A DNA stretch of 64,000 nucleotides from Microbulbifer sp. ALW1 (GCF_009903625.1 NZ_CP047569.1:888001-952000), one strand, 5' to 3'; numbered from the stretch's first letter, positions 7,623 to 17,150 are shown. Translations and numbers: made by a program. The notes: generated by a model from the sequence alone, not told the origin.

Positions 7623-8951
7623 TTACAGCTTACCACTGCGTTTCAGTTGCCAGTAAGTTTCCACCAGCGACATATGCATCTCCGATGGCAGGGCATCCGC
7701 AAGAATGGTATTGCGGGCCTTTAATTCCTGCAGCAGCCGGCCGCGGCGCTGCACAAAATCTTTCCCCGCGCTGTGCATTAATGCCGCGTCAAAATCCACA
7801 ACCGGCGCTTCCAGCAATTCATCCAGGGCACGTTCCCGCAGGCAGGCCACCATCACCAGGTGATGGCGAGAAAGCTGCTGTACTGCGGCGGTGAGGTCTT
7901 CACTGTCTTCGTCGCGCACATTGGTGAGCAGTATCACCAGTGCGCGCCGCTGCTGGCGGGCCAGCAGTTGCTCGGCGGCAGCGGTGTAGTCACTGTGGGC
8001 GGTGCCTGAGTGCAGGTCGTACACGTGGTTCAGCAACAGGTTGATACTGCCCTCGCCTTTTACCGGCGGCAGACTGCTGTGGCTGCCGGCAAAACACTGC
8101 AGGCCCACGGCATCCCCCTGGCGAATGGCCACATAGGCAGACAGCAACAGGGCATTGAGGGCGTGGTCGAAATGGCTGAGATCGCCGTCGCGGGCGCGCA
8201 TACGGCGGCCGCAGTCCAGCAGGAAAATAATCTCCTGGTCGCGCTCGTCCTGGTATTCGCGGCTGATCAGCTTTTGCATGCGCGCACTGGCACGCCAGTC
8301 GATCTGCCGCTGGCTGTCGCCGCGGCGGTATTCCCGCAGCTGGCGGAAATCCAGTCCCTCGCCCCGGCGCTGCTGCTGATGAACCCCCATGTAGCGCAGT
8401 GTCTGTTCCGTAGACAGTGCCTGTAGCGAGGAGATACCGAGGAAGTTCGGATATATCTTGGCGTCCTGGTTTTCCCCCAGCAGCACCTTGCGCTGCCACA
8501 GGTTCCAGGGCGAGCTGGCGAGTACTTCGATGTAACCGAAGGCGGCGAGGCCGCGCCGCACCGGCGTGGCGGTGTAGTGGGTAACGATTTCCTGCTGGGG
8601 GTTCAGTTGCATCCGCACCGGCAGCCCGGCCCAGCGCAGCTCAGCGGGTACCTGATCGGTGACCTGCAGGGACAGGGGCCTGCTGCCGCCGTTGAACAGG
8701 GTCAGCTGTATCGCCTCATCGACTCCCAGTGCCAGGTTGCCCGGGTGCTCGCGGCGGCCGCTGAGGCCGCGACAGTGGCGGCCGGTGGCAAAATCCAGCA
8801 GGGCCGCCAGGGTCAATAGCGCCAGCCCGGTCCACCACAGCTTGGCGATGCCGCCGGCGATACCCGGCCACCAGATACGCGCGGCGCTGACCGCCAGTGC
8901 GCTGGCGCAGGCAATCAGCAACAACCGGATCAGTAACGGAGAGGGCTTCAC
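7623..8951 (-). CDS. DUF58 domain protein
   Basis: Protein of 442 residues with two N-terminal membrane helices and a DUF58 core. The family hallmark (GEGLDFRQLREYRRGD..R.IDWRASAR) is followed by a VWA-like segment beginning EIIFLLDCGRRM. DUF58 proteins form units with MoxR ATPases, which are thought to act as chaperones for the assembly of VWA-containing complexes. It starts with GTG at 8951, overlapping the moxR stop by four bases (GTGA), so translation is probably coupled. Confidence 0.88.
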   Translation of the reverse strand: MKPSPLLIRLLLIACASALAVSAARIWWPGIAGGIAKLWWTGLALLTLAALLDFATGRHCRGLSGRREHPGNLALGVDEAIQLTLFNGGSRPLSLQVTDQVPAELRWAGLPVRMQLNPQQEIVTHYTATPVRRGLAAFGYIEVLASSPWNLWQRKVLLGENQDAKIYPNFLGISSLQALSTEQTLRYMGVHQQQRRGEGLDFRQLREYRRGDSQRQIDWRASARMQKLISREYQDERDQEIIFLLDCGRRMRARDGDLSHFDHALNALLLSAYVAIRQGDAVGLQCFAGSHSSLPPVKGEGSINLLLNHVYDLHSGTAHSDYTAAAEQLLARQQRRALVILLTNVRDEDSEDLTAAVQQLSRHHLVMVACLRERALDELLEAPVVDFDAALMHSAGKDFVQRRGRLLQELKARNTILADALPSEMHMSLVETYWQLKRSGKL

Positions 8952-9976
8952 AGCCGCGGTGCCTCCACGGATTCAATGATCTGCGCCAGCACTGAATCGG
9001 CGGTTTCGCCGTCGATTTCCATATCCGGTGACACCGCCACCCGGTGGCGCATCACCGGAATGGCCATGGCCTTGATGTCGTCCGGCAGTACAAACTCGCG
9101 ACCCTGCATCAACGCGTGGGCACGCCCCGCCAGCATCAGGCCGATACTGGCGCGGGGGCCGGCGCTGCGGCGCAGCTGGGAGGATTCGCGGGTGGCGCGC
9201 ACCAGGCGCACGGCGTAACTGAGTACCTGCTGGTCCACCTGGACCTGGGGAATCAGCGCCTGCAGCTGCTGCAGTTGTTCCGCGTCGAAGACTGCCTGCA
9301 CCCCATGCTGCAGCTTTTGTTCAATGCGTCCGCTGCTGGCAGCGGCCGCCAGTTGCTCTTCCGCCTGCTGGGAGGGGAAGTCGATCAGTACCTTGAGCAG
9401 GAAACGGTCCAGTTCCGCTTCCGGCAGCGGGTAGGTACCTTCCTGCTCGATGGGGTTCTGGGTGGCAAGCACCATAAACGGCCGCGGGGTGCGGTGGGTT
9501 TCACCGTCGATGGTGACCTGCTGCTCCTGCATCACTTCCAGCAACGCCGCCTGGGTTTTGGCCGGGGCGCGGTTGATCTCGTCCGCCAGCAGCAGGTTGG
9601 TGAACACCGGCCCGCGGCGCACCTCAAAACGGCTCTCCGCCGCATGGTAGATGGCGTGGCCGGTGACATCCGCGGGCATCAGGTCCGGGGTGAACTGGAT
9701 ACGGCGGAAGTCGCCGCCAAAACCCCGCGCCAGGCTCCGCACCAGCAGGGTTTTACCGAGGCCGGGAACACCTTCCAGCAGCACGTGACCGCCGGCGAGC
9801 AGGGCAATCAGCACCTGATCGACCACCGCCTGCTGGCCAATCACCACCTGGTTGATCTGCTCCCGCAGTTGATTCACCCGCGCACTGGCTTGTTGCCAGC
9901 GGCTGTCGGCTTGCGCCTGGTGCTGAGTATCGTTGTTGGTGGTGACCGGGTTCTGGTCCAGGGTGGATTCACTCAT
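8948..9976 (-). CDS. MoxR family AAA+ ATPase
   Basis: Cytoplasmic AAA+ ATPase of 342 residues. Walker A is GVPGLGKT (residues 69-76), Walker B is LLADEINRAPAKTQ, sensor 1 is LATQNPIEQEG, and the C-terminal lid carries GPRASIGLMLAGRA. MoxR ATPases drive maturation of partner complexes; here the partners are the DUF58 and membrane proteins of the same operon. I chose the ATG at 9976 because it overlaps the upstream stop as ATGA. A longer frame from 10051 would overlap the DUF4350 gene by 79 bases. Confidence 0.93.
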   Translation of the reverse strand: MSESTLDQNPVTTNNDTQHQAQADSRWQQASARVNQLREQINQVVIGQQAVVDQVLIALLAGGHVLLEGVPGLGKTLLVRSLARGFGGDFRRIQFTPDLMPADVTGHAIYHAAESRFEVRRGPVFTNLLLADEINRAPAKTQAALLEVMQEQQVTIDGETHRTPRPFMVLATQNPIEQEGTYPLPEAELDRFLLKVLIDFPSQQAEEQLAAAASSGRIEQKLQHGVQAVFDAEQLQQLQALIPQVQVDQQVLSYAVRLVRATRESSQLRRSAGPRASIGLMLAGRAHALMQGREFVLPDDIKAMAIPVMRHRVAVSPDMEIDGETADSVLAQIIESVEAPRL

Positions 9977-11340
9977 AGGGCGGCCTCGATAATCTGAATG
10001 CTGCGCAGTCGCGCGGTAAAGTCTTCTTCGCTGTGGGGGGGCGATGCCCACAGCACCGTGTAGATGTCGTCACGGCCAAGTCCGCTGCGCTCGGCGACGG
10101 ACTCGGCGATCTGACGCTGTTTTTCTGGCGGTAACTGCTGGGCCATATGCGCCGGCTGGCCGCTGAGCTTCTGCAGCAGGGGCGCGCGGGCTTTTTCGAA
10201 CAGCTGCTCGGCGCGGTCGTTGCGCCAGTAAAAATGACCGCAGGCGCGAATGTGCTCCAACAGTGAGCGGCGCTCACTGGCAGGTGCCGGTGTCATCGGT
10301 CCGAAGCGGCGGCTACGATTGGCAATCCAGGCCATCAGCGCCAGCAGGCCGGCAACAAAAAACTCCAGCGCATAGCGCTGGGCCAGGGTGCCCAGGTCAT
10401 CAAAGTGGGGACGGGTGATCATCACCAGCTCTCGCTCACCCACGAGATGCGCGAGAAAATAGGCGTGATCGAAATCGCCGATACGGTGGTTGCGCCAAAG
10501 GCCGCCGTCGGCCATCAGGGTCAGGCGGCCGCGTCCGTACTCGTAGTGCACCAGCGGGGATTGTGTGGTGTTTCTCTGGAACGGAACCCAGTGCAGTCGG
10601 TTACCTTCGACCTGCGTATCGGTGTATTCACCATTCATCATTTCGTGGGTGAACACTTTAGCGGTGTCAAAAAACAGCGCGTAGCTGGCGCCGCTGTCGC
10701 TGGTGAGATTGATCAGTCGCTCCGGGTCTATGTCCGGGTTGCGGGGTTCGATGTTTTCTTGCGCGGATTCCTCGGCAGAGTCTGCTGCCTCCTCGTCTTC
10801 CTGTTCTTTTTCCTTTTTCTGCTCGCGCTCCGCCAATTTGCGGTTGTGATCGCGCATCATGTCACTGGTTTTTTTGATTTCTATCTCAGTGATTTCATCG
10901 CCGAAGACTTCACGCACCTGCTGGTTGAAATAAAGATCCATTTCGCCGCGGGCTATTTCCAGCCCGAGCATATCCAGCAGGTAATCCTGTTCGTTGTCCG
11001 CATCGCTGCCGTGGGCGATGACAATGGCCTGACCGCCCTGCTCTATCCAGCCCAACAGCTCCTGGCCGCGGCTGGCGTTGTAGATCTGGCTGGAGCTGGT
11101 GAGGAACAGGATATCGTTGTCTCCCAGGGCGCTCGCCGCGGCAATATTGTCGGCGCGCCGGTAACGAATCCCTACCCGGGTAAGAAATTGCTCGGCGGCC
11201 AGGTAAGGATTGCGCCGGGCCTCGGGGCCAAATCCCCGATCCAGCTCTTCGGTATAACGCTCGAAGAAAAACAGAAACAGTGTCGCGGCGGCCGCCAGCA
11301 GCAACAGCACCCAGGCGATGGCGATGCGTCCAAGCTTCAC
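9973..11340 (-). CDS. DUF4350 domain protein
   Basis: Membrane protein of 455 residues. The N-terminal helix (IAIAWVLLLLAAAATLFLFFF) anchors a periplasmic domain with the DUF4350 features RRNPYLAAEQFLTRVG and a Rossmann-like ILFLTSSSQIYNASRGQELLGWIEQGG. A highly charged Glu/Lys-rich insert lies at about residues 165-195, and a second helix (FFVAGLLALMAWIANRSRRFG) precedes a cytoplasmic tail. DUF4350 is a standard neighbour of MoxR-DUF58-DUF4129 genes; its activity is unknown. It begins with GTG in a GTGA overlap with the gene upstream. Confidence 0.85.
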   Translation of the reverse strand: MKLGRIAIAWVLLLLAAAATLFLFFFERYTEELDRGFGPEARRNPYLAAEQFLTRVGIRYRRADNIAAASALGDNDILFLTSSSQIYNASRGQELLGWIEQGGQAIVIAHGSDADNEQDYLLDMLGLEIARGEMDLYFNQQVREVFGDEITEIEIKKTSDMMRDHNRKLAEREQKKEKEQEDEEAADSAEESAQENIEPRNPDIDPERLINLTSDSGASYALFFDTAKVFTHEMMNGEYTDTQVEGNRLHWVPFQRNTTQSPLVHYEYGRGRLTLMADGGLWRNHRIGDFDHAYFLAHLVGERELVMITRPHFDDLGTLAQRYALEFFVAGLLALMAWIANRSRRFGPMTPAPASERRSLLEHIRACGHFYWRNDRAEQLFEKARAPLLQKLSGQPAHMAQQLPPEKQRQIAESVAERSGLGRDDIYTVLWASPPHSEEDFTARLRSIQIIEAAL

Positions 11341-12974
11341 GACGTTGCCCTCCCATCATTCTGCGCAGCGGGAATATTCCGCGGTGAAAACACGCTTTGC
11401 CACTGATCGCAGAGAGATTCCAGTTTTGTACTGGCCGGCGGGCGATGGGCGTAGGCCTGTTGCTGCCAGGTGGCGGTCAGCAGGCCAAAGAATTGCACCA
11501 GTGCCGGCTGCAGGCGCGCATCCTGCTCTGCCTCTTCCCGCACCAGCTGCGCGCATTCCGCTTCGGTAAAGTGATCCTGAAAATCGCATTCAAAATGGGA
11601 AATCAGATGGGACAGGCTGGCCCGGTACAATAACCCCAGGGCTTCCCGCTGGGCACCGCCGTGCCACAGATTCAGCACCTCGGCGGTGACATCATCCGGC
11701 AGGCTTTCACTGCGTACGTCCAGCCCAAACAGGGTTTGCGGGCGCTGTTGTGTTGAACCCGCCTTTTTTCGCGGCCTGAAGCCGATACCGCGGCGAATGG
11801 TGTTTCGGAATTGCCACAACAGGTAAAGCACCAGCGTTGCGGCGATGGCCCAGAGTAGCACTTCAATGATCCCGGCAAGCAGCGGTCCTATGGCGCTGTC
11901 GGTTTCGGTGTCCGCTTCTAGTTCGTCGTCGTCTTCGCCAAGACCTTCCAAAAACTCGATAAACGCAATCATCCACTCCGGGAAGCGGTATTCCCGGGAT
12001 TCAAATTCCTTCAGGCGCCAGCCGCTGACACTCTCCGTTTGGTGAAAGGCTTCTTCGGCCAGGGTTTCGTCGATCAATTCCTGGGCCTGGGCGGGCGTGA
12101 CTGGGTCGGCGAGCGCCGGTTGCGGAGTGCCCATGAGTGCGGCGCTGCCCAGGATAACCGCGCACACAAGCGCGGTGGCCGCACCAACGGTGGGTTTGTC
12201 ATGGGCGCGGGACTTGTCCGTCGCCGCATGTTTTTTGCTGTCGAGTCGGGCGCGCATTTTGCGAAAGTGGATTTCGATATCCCAGGCTTCCAGGTCTACC
12301 CGGCGGCCGATGTAGAGCATGAAACCACCGCCGATATAGAAAGGCGCTACCGCAGCCATGATCAGCAGGGTAGAGCCATTGGCAATCCAGCTGTAAATAG
12401 GGTCCTGTTGGCTCAGGATTGGCAGCCAGTCGATTTCCAGTTGCTCCGGTATCAGCAGATAAAAGAGTGCCGCCAGACCGAGTATCAGAATCATTTCGAT
12501 ATGGGCACCGACAATATGCAGCCAGCTGGCGGTGCTGGCGGTTTTGCGATGTAGCAGGGCGAGGCGTGTAGTGCGCGCTTTGCCGGTGGAATTCTCCAGT
12601 ACCGTAACCGGCATATCGAAACTGCGGGTAAAACTGAGGCGGCGCCAGCTCAGCCAGGAAAACCAGTCGCGGCCGTTGGCGCGGCGAAACAATCCCAGAG
12701 CCTGACGGTAGCCAATGTGCTCGGCGAAGAGCGCGCGGCTGAGCACAAGCAGTGGCAAGCGCTCGAACATTGGTTTCAGCCACCACAGGAAGGTGGCTAC
12801 CCAATTGGGACTGTCGGGAAACAACAGGGCGAGTAGCAGGAATATGGCGGCGGCGGGCAGCAGCCACAGGATGGCCATTTGCAGCCAGTGGCGACGGGCC
12901 AGCAGTATGCCGAGATCCACGGATTCCCAGTTGGAGCGCAGACGCGCATGTACCGCGAGGCGATCGAGGTTCAC
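11337..12974 (-). CDS. DUF4129 domain membrane protein
   Basis: Protein of 545 residues with several membrane segments in the N-terminal half, one near residues 305-325 and one near 385-405. The C-terminal DUF4129 region is a helical domain (VTAEVLNLWHGGAQREALGLLYRASLSHLI, DHFTEAECAQLV). DUF4129 is often found in transglutaminase or MoxR clusters. The GTG start overlaps the SpoIIM-like gene by four bases (GTGA). I infer a membrane scaffold for the MoxR/DUF58 system; the biochemical activity is not known. Confidence 0.82.
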   Translation of the reverse strand: MNLDRLAVHARLRSNWESVDLGILLARRHWLQMAILWLLPAAAIFLLLALLFPDSPNWVATFLWWLKPMFERLPLLVLSRALFAEHIGYRQALGLFRRANGRDWFSWLSWRRLSFTRSFDMPVTVLENSTGKARTTRLALLHRKTASTASWLHIVGAHIEMILILGLAALFYLLIPEQLEIDWLPILSQQDPIYSWIANGSTLLIMAAVAPFYIGGGFMLYIGRRVDLEAWDIEIHFRKMRARLDSKKHAATDKSRAHDKPTVGAATALVCAVILGSAALMGTPQPALADPVTPAQAQELIDETLAEEAFHQTESVSGWRLKEFESREYRFPEWMIAFIEFLEGLGEDDDELEADTETDSAIGPLLAGIIEVLLWAIAATLVLYLLWQFRNTIRRGIGFRPRKKAGSTQQRPQTLFGLDVRSESLPDDVTAEVLNLWHGGAQREALGLLYRASLSHLISHFECDFQDHFTEAECAQLVREEAEQDARLQPALVQFFGLLTATWQQQAYAHRPPASTKLESLCDQWQSVFSPRNIPAAQNDGRATS

Positions 12975-13969
12975 AGTGGACCTCCGGTGGCGGTTGCGCT
13001 TGGTGTCTGATTGCGACCGGCGAGCAGGCAGTAGCTTATTACGATGAGCCAGAAGAAAGCGCCCACCGCCAGTTTTACCGCGATACTAACCTGGGTGCTG
13101 GACGACCAGAAAGCCTCGAGAAACGCGGCGATCACCAGCATCAGGAAAGTGCCGTACATGATTTTCATCGCCTCGCGACCGGCTTCCCGCAGTGCCTGTC
13201 GCCGGCTCCGGTTGCCGGGGTTAACCAGCGAATGTCCCAGCAGCAGCCCGGCGGCGCCGGCGAACACAATGGCTGTCAATTCGAAGGCGCCGTGGCCAAT
13301 CACGAACGGATAGAAAGTGGTGACAAAACCGACCCGGGTGATATGCCCGAATACCGCGCCGAGATAAATGCCGTTGAATACCAGGAAAAAAATCGAACCC
13401 AGGCCAAACAGAATGCCGGAGGCGAAGGTGCGGAAGGCGATGCCGATATTGTTCTTGATATAAAAGCCGAACATCAGCAGGTCCGAGTCGGAACCCCGCT
13501 CGCGGCCCAGCACGCGGTTGGCGGGGTCGTACATGGATTCGATTTGCATGACCTGCTCCGGGGACATGACCGCGTAAATCAGTGCGTCATTCCAGTAGCT
13601 GCCCAGCCCCATCACCAGTGCCGGGGCCAGGAAAAGCCCACAAGCCAGCCATACAAAGCGCGCCTGTTCCCGCAGCGCGCGGGGGAAACCGGCGAACAGA
13701 AATTCCAACCAGCGATTTCTGGAAATGGATTTCTGTTGGTAAATACGCTGGTGGCACTGCATCACCAGTTGATTCAGTCGCGTCACCAGATTACTGGTGT
13801 AATGACGCTCCTTGGCGACCGCCAGCTGCTGACACAGGCGGCGATAACTGGCCGGGAGATCTTGCAGCGCCGCGCCATGCTGCACGGTATTTTTTTCATA
13901 GCCTGCGAGCCAGTTTTCCAGCTGTAGCCACTGCTCCTGATGGCGCTGCTCAAAGTCCCGCTGCTTCAT
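12971..13969 (-). CDS. Stage II sporulation protein M family (DUF95) membrane protein
   Basis: Protein of 332 residues. A cytoplasmic N-terminal helical part (QQLAVAKERHYTSNLVTRLNQLV) is followed by about five membrane helices with the SpoIIM/DUF95 motif (GIAFRTFASGILFGLGSIFFLVFNGIYLGAVFGHI...FVIGHGAFELTAIVFAGAAGLLLG, here shortened). In sporulators SpoIIM acts in peptidoglycan hydrolysis during engulfment. In non-sporulating gammaproteobacteria the homologue travels with MoxR/RDD genes and has no proven role. It overlaps both neighbours by four bases. Confidence 0.87.
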   Translation of the reverse strand: MKQRDFEQRHQEQWLQLENWLAGYEKNTVQHGAALQDLPASYRRLCQQLAVAKERHYTSNLVTRLNQLVMQCHQRIYQQKSISRNRWLEFLFAGFPRALREQARFVWLACGLFLAPALVMGLGSYWNDALIYAVMSPEQVMQIESMYDPANRVLGRERGSDSDLLMFGFYIKNNIGIAFRTFASGILFGLGSIFFLVFNGIYLGAVFGHITRVGFVTTFYPFVIGHGAFELTAIVFAGAAGLLLGHSLVNPGNRSRRQALREAGREAMKIMYGTFLMLVIAAFLEAFWSSSTQVSIAVKLAVGAFFWLIVISYCLLAGRNQTPSATATGGPL

Positions 13970-14754
13970 GGGCGATCCGTTTTATTGTGCTGGTTTTTCT
14001 GCTGTGGTGTGTCGCTTCCGGAGTCTCTGGCACCCAGCAGCCAGCGACCGATCGCGTGCAACTGTTTAAGCCCTGCCTCGCAGTCTTTGCCGGTAATCGG
14101 CTGTAGCAGGTCTGCGAGTTCTTGTTGGCGCGCCAGGCTCAGTTCGCGGCTGCGTTCGGTGAGGCTGACTATGGCCTGCTGATCCGCGGTGCGCAGCCCG
14201 CGCGGTGGTGGCGCTGGTGCCACTTTGGGTAGCTCTGCGGCCGTCGCGGGTTGTTCGCGGTAGATGACGATGGTACCCGCGGCAAAATCGCCCAGTCTTT
14301 GAAAGTGGCGACTGCAGGACATGCTGAGAATACCGGCGCAATAACCGAAGGGAAGAAAATCCGCAAAGCGCAACAGGTTGCGCATGATGGAAGCGCCCCA
14401 GGTAATCGGGGTCAGGTTATCGTTCACCACCGCCAGGGAAAATGCCCGCTTGCCCGGGGTTTGCCCGCCGCGGAACACTTCAAAAATGACCGGGTAGAAC
14501 CACTCCAGCAAAAAAGAACCCAGCAGCCAGAAACCGACGCCCGCCTTGCCGGCAAACGCCAGGGCAATACCCAGCACCAGCAGCACCAGCGTGCGATAGA
14601 AAAGGTCCACCGCGTAGGCGAGGATGCGCGGCACTGGTCCGGCCACCTGGGCGGTCAGGTCGATGCCCTCTGGGGTTTCAATCTCGTACAGGGTGTCGAG
14701 CCCGGGGCTGTCGGCGGAATCTTGTGGTGGGCTGGAAAAGGAATGGTTTTGCAT
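13966..14754 (-). CDS. RDD family membrane protein
   Basis: First gene of the MoxR operon, 262 residues. The RDD domain (about residues 35-170) has the Arg and Asp residues in hydrophobic segments (RILAYAVDLFYRTLVLLVLG, FFEVFRGGQTPGKRAFSLAVV..., shortened). The C-terminal 90 residues are cytoplasmic and charged. RDD proteins are often proposed to be transporters, mostly unproven. The stop overlaps the SpoIIM-like start as ATGA. A nested inverted repeat lies just upstream (14802-14884). Confidence 0.85.
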   Translation of the reverse strand: MQNHSFSSPPQDSADSPGLDTLYEIETPEGIDLTAQVAGPVPRILAYAVDLFYRTLVLLVLGIALAFAGKAGVGFWLLGSFLLEWFYPVIFEVFRGGQTPGKRAFSLAVVNDNLTPITWGASIMRNLLRFADFLPFGYCAGILSMSCSRHFQRLGDFAAGTIVIYREQPATAAELPKVAPAPPPRGLRTADQQAIVSLTERSRELSLARQQELADLLQPITGKDCEAGLKQLHAIGRWLLGARDSGSDTPQQKNQHNKTDRP

Positions 14755-14801
14755 GGGGGTGTGTACTGCAGTTAAGCGGTCGAGTCACTGGAGCCGCGAA
14801 G

Positions 14802-14884
14802 CGCCGTCAGTGCAATCCGGGGTCGGGTTTCCCCCTGGCAATATGCCAGTGCGGAAACCCTGTTGCCCGAAAGAGCTGACGGCG
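14802..14884. repeat. Nested three-stem inverted repeat
   Basis: CGCCGTCAG (14802-14810) pairs with CTGACGGCG (14876-14884). Inside, GGGTTTCC (14825-14832) pairs with GGAAACCC (14853-14860). The innermost hairpin is CTGGCA-ATA-TGCCAG (14835-14849). It lies between the membrane gene at 14901 and the RDD gene, both on the minus strand. There is no T-run, so it may be an attenuator, processing site or interspersed repeat rather than an intrinsic terminator. Confidence 0.6.
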
Positions 14885-14900
14885 ATCACGGGTTGTCTGT

Positions 14901-15650
14901 TCAGACTTCCGGATTGGACTCGGCACCGCCGAACATGTTGCGGTAGAGCACGCCGTAGGCAATGGCCAGGGTGGGGATTGCCCAGATCAGACCGATCAGC
15001 AGTGCCAGGAAGCCGGCCACGTACAACAGCAGCATCACAATCAGGAAACCGAATACCGGGAACCAATGTTTGGTAACGGCTTTACGGGAGGTTTCCAGTG
15101 CCTGCCAGGGGCCCATGTTCTTGTCCACGATCAGCGGAATCGACATGCAGTAACCCACCATCAGGTAAATACCTGGCAGCACCAGCAGGATGAAGCCCAG
15201 GGTAACCAGCAGATAAGTCAGGATCATGCACACTGCCAGCGGCAGGATTTTGTCGAAGTGCGCAAACACCTCGGTGCCGGAAACCTGTTCGTCGCGGGCG
15301 ATCTTGACCCCGATCATCATCATGCCGGCACCCAGCGGTGCGCTGGCAGCCACAATAATCAGGTTGGAGAGGATGGCACCGACGCCTTGGTTGGCATCGG
15401 GGTCGGTGATGGACTGGCCGGTAATCATGGTGGCGACCACCGAAATACCGATATAAGCCACCAGGTACAGCAGGACGCCCAGCCATACGGTGCCCTTGTT
15501 ACCCTTGGTGCGCGCCCAGGCTTCGCTGATAGTGTCGCCGACGTTAACCTGGTAGTCCCCCGCCAGTGCCTTGGGAATGGAACCCATGTTGGCACTGCTG
15601 ACTTCATCCGCCGCCAGCTCAGCCTGGGGCGCGTTATAAATATCACTCAT
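14901..15650 (-). CDS. Multi-pass membrane protein (DUF975/BPSS1780-like)
   Basis: Integral membrane protein of 249 residues. A cytoplasmic N-terminus (SDIYNAPQAELAADEV...) is followed by an amphipathic segment and about six hydrophobic helices, with LGFILLVLPGIYLMVGYCMSIPLIVDKNMGPWQALETS in the middle (split here as a landmark only). The pattern in which a Gly-Ile-Tyr turn precedes a short conserved ALETSRKAV segment is seen in DUF975 and BPSS1780-type proteins; I am not certain which family applies. The start at 15650 follows AAGGAA. It lies upstream of the MoxR operon, 146 bases from the RDD gene. Confidence 0.65.
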   Translation of the reverse strand: MSDIYNAPQAELAADEVSSANMGSIPKALAGDYQVNVGDTISEAWARTKGNKGTVWLGVLLYLVAYIGISVVATMITGQSITDPDANQGVGAILSNLIIVAASAPLGAGMMMIGVKIARDEQVSGTEVFAHFDKILPLAVCMILTYLLVTLGFILLVLPGIYLMVGYCMSIPLIVDKNMGPWQALETSRKAVTKHWFPVFGFLIVMLLLYVAGFLALLIGLIWAIPTLAIAYGVLYRNMFGGAESNPEV

Positions 15651-15997
15651 GGTCGAAATTCCTTGCTCGAACGTTTTTTGTCTTTTTTTACTGGCGGTGG
15701 GTCGCGGTGACGTCACCAGCCGAAGTTCCTGTACCCGCTTGGCAGGACGCGGGCATCAGTAACAGGGTCTGCAACGATAACACAGGTATTAGCCCCTTTG
15801 GCGCCATATCCCCGGTGGTGTAAGCGCCTGTAATTGGGGGCCTTGCGAGGATACTATTGCGCTCCATGGTGACCGCTACTTGAACAACAACTGTCCGGCG
15901 GCTATTTCGCGACTATTTCGTGGCTATCCTGCGCCAGGCCCGGGATCTGTTGGTCGACCACAGCCGGGTAGCGATCAGGAATGAACGAGGTATAGAA

Positions 15998-16645
15998 ATG
16001 GGAAAATGGTTGGCTCGCGGCAGCTTGCTGGTGATATTGCTGGGGGTTGTTTACGCGGCGTTGCCCTGGTATTCCGCCCGGCAACTGATTGCGGCAGCAC
16101 AGAGTGAAGATGTAGCCACACTGGAACGCTATGTGGACTTTCCCACGCTGCGCAGCAATATTCTGCAGGACCTGCGCGAGGAAATGCGCGGGTCCATGGG
16201 GGCGAACCTGCCGCCGGAACTGGACGGGCTCTTCACAGCGGGTTCCGATTTGATTCTCAAGCCGCTGGTGGAAAGGCTGGTCAGCCCGCAAGGTATCTCC
16301 GACCTGATTCAGGGGCGGCGTGACTGGCGGCAACTGGAACGCAATCTGGAGTCGGCGTTGGGTGGCAGGGCGCAAACTCCGCGTGAGCAACCGCATTCGG
16401 GTTCACCGGCGCCGAGCGGCAAGCAGCCTGCGGATAGTGCGCAAAGTCCGGAGTCAGCCGAGCGCAATGAACGCAACCGGCGCTGGCAGCTGCAAAGCTG
16501 GGCCTTTAGCAGTGTGAATACGGTGGAAGTCACCTGTGGTTCCGAGGCGGAGCGCAGGCGCGTGCAATTACAGTTGCGTCGCGACGGACTGCGCTGGCGG
16601 CTGGTGGATATCAGCCTGATCAATGAACAATCCGGGGGAGAATAA
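15998..16645 (+). CDS. DUF2939 domain protein
   Basis: Protein of 215 residues with one N-terminal membrane helix (KWLARGSLLVILLGVVYAALPW) and the DUF2939 start YSARQLIAAAQSEDVATLERYVDFPTLR. A low-complexity Ser/Pro/Glu/Arg linker (about residues 120-160) precedes a C-terminal beta segment. The exported domain may bind a ligand, but no function is known. I chose the ATG at 15998 (MGKW), with GAGG ten bases upstream. The stop is two bases from the DUF2237 start, so the two genes are one operon. Confidence 0.75.
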   Translation: MGKWLARGSLLVILLGVVYAALPWYSARQLIAAAQSEDVATLERYVDFPTLRSNILQDLREEMRGSMGANLPPELDGLFTAGSDLILKPLVERLVSPQGISDLIQGRRDWRQLERNLESALGGRAQTPREQPHSGSPAPSGKQPADSAQSPESAERNERNRRWQLQSWAFSSVNTVEVTCGSEAERRRVQLQLRRDGLRWRLVDISLINEQSGGE

Positions 16646-16647
16646 AT

Positions 16648-17037
16648 ATGGCCATGGCACTGGAAATGCACGAATCAGTCAATGTATTCGGCGATCCGCT
16701 GATACCCTGCAGCACCGACCCGTTGACCGGATTCTTCCGTGACGGTTGCTGCAACACCAACGATCAGGACCTGGGCTCTCACACGGTGTGTGTGGAGGTC
16801 ACGAAGGATTTTTTGACCTTTTCCCGGGAGCGCGGCAATGACCTCAGTACCCCGGTGGAAGAATTCGGTTTCCCCGGCTTGAACCCGGGAGACCGCTGGT
16901 GTCTGTGCGCGGCGCGTTGGCTTGAGGCCGAGAAAGCCGATATGGCACCGCGCGTTTATTTACAGCGCACACATATGAAAGCTCTGGAAATCGTGCCCCT
17001 GGAAATTCTGCGTCGCTATGCGGCGGACCTGAATTAA
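16648..17037 (+). CDS. DUF2237 family protein
   Basis: A 129-residue protein with the DUF2237 signature: NVFGDPLIPCSTDPLTGFFRDGCC, THTVC-type HTVCVEVT and GDRWCLCAARW. The conserved cysteines (PCST, DGCC, WCLC) could bind a metal. Members are small cytoplasmic proteins of unknown role. The ribosome binding site GGGGGAG overlaps the end of the DUF2939 gene. Confidence 0.85.
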   Translation: MAMALEMHESVNVFGDPLIPCSTDPLTGFFRDGCCNTNDQDLGSHTVCVEVTKDFLTFSRERGNDLSTPVEEFGFPGLNPGDRWCLCAARWLEAEKADMAPRVYLQRTHMKALEIVPLEILRRYAADLN

Positions 17038-17150
17038 ACCGGTGAAATCGAACAGCGAATTTGAATGGGGATTTTAACCGGGGTTTTGAAAGGAGAGACC
17101 AGCCCGGGGTGGCCGGACTGAACGGGATAAAAGACCCGAAACGATGTACA

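Noticed and set aside
13966..14106. Short plus-strand frames opposite the RDD/SpoIIM junction
   Set aside because: Shadows of the minus-strand genes with no independent support.
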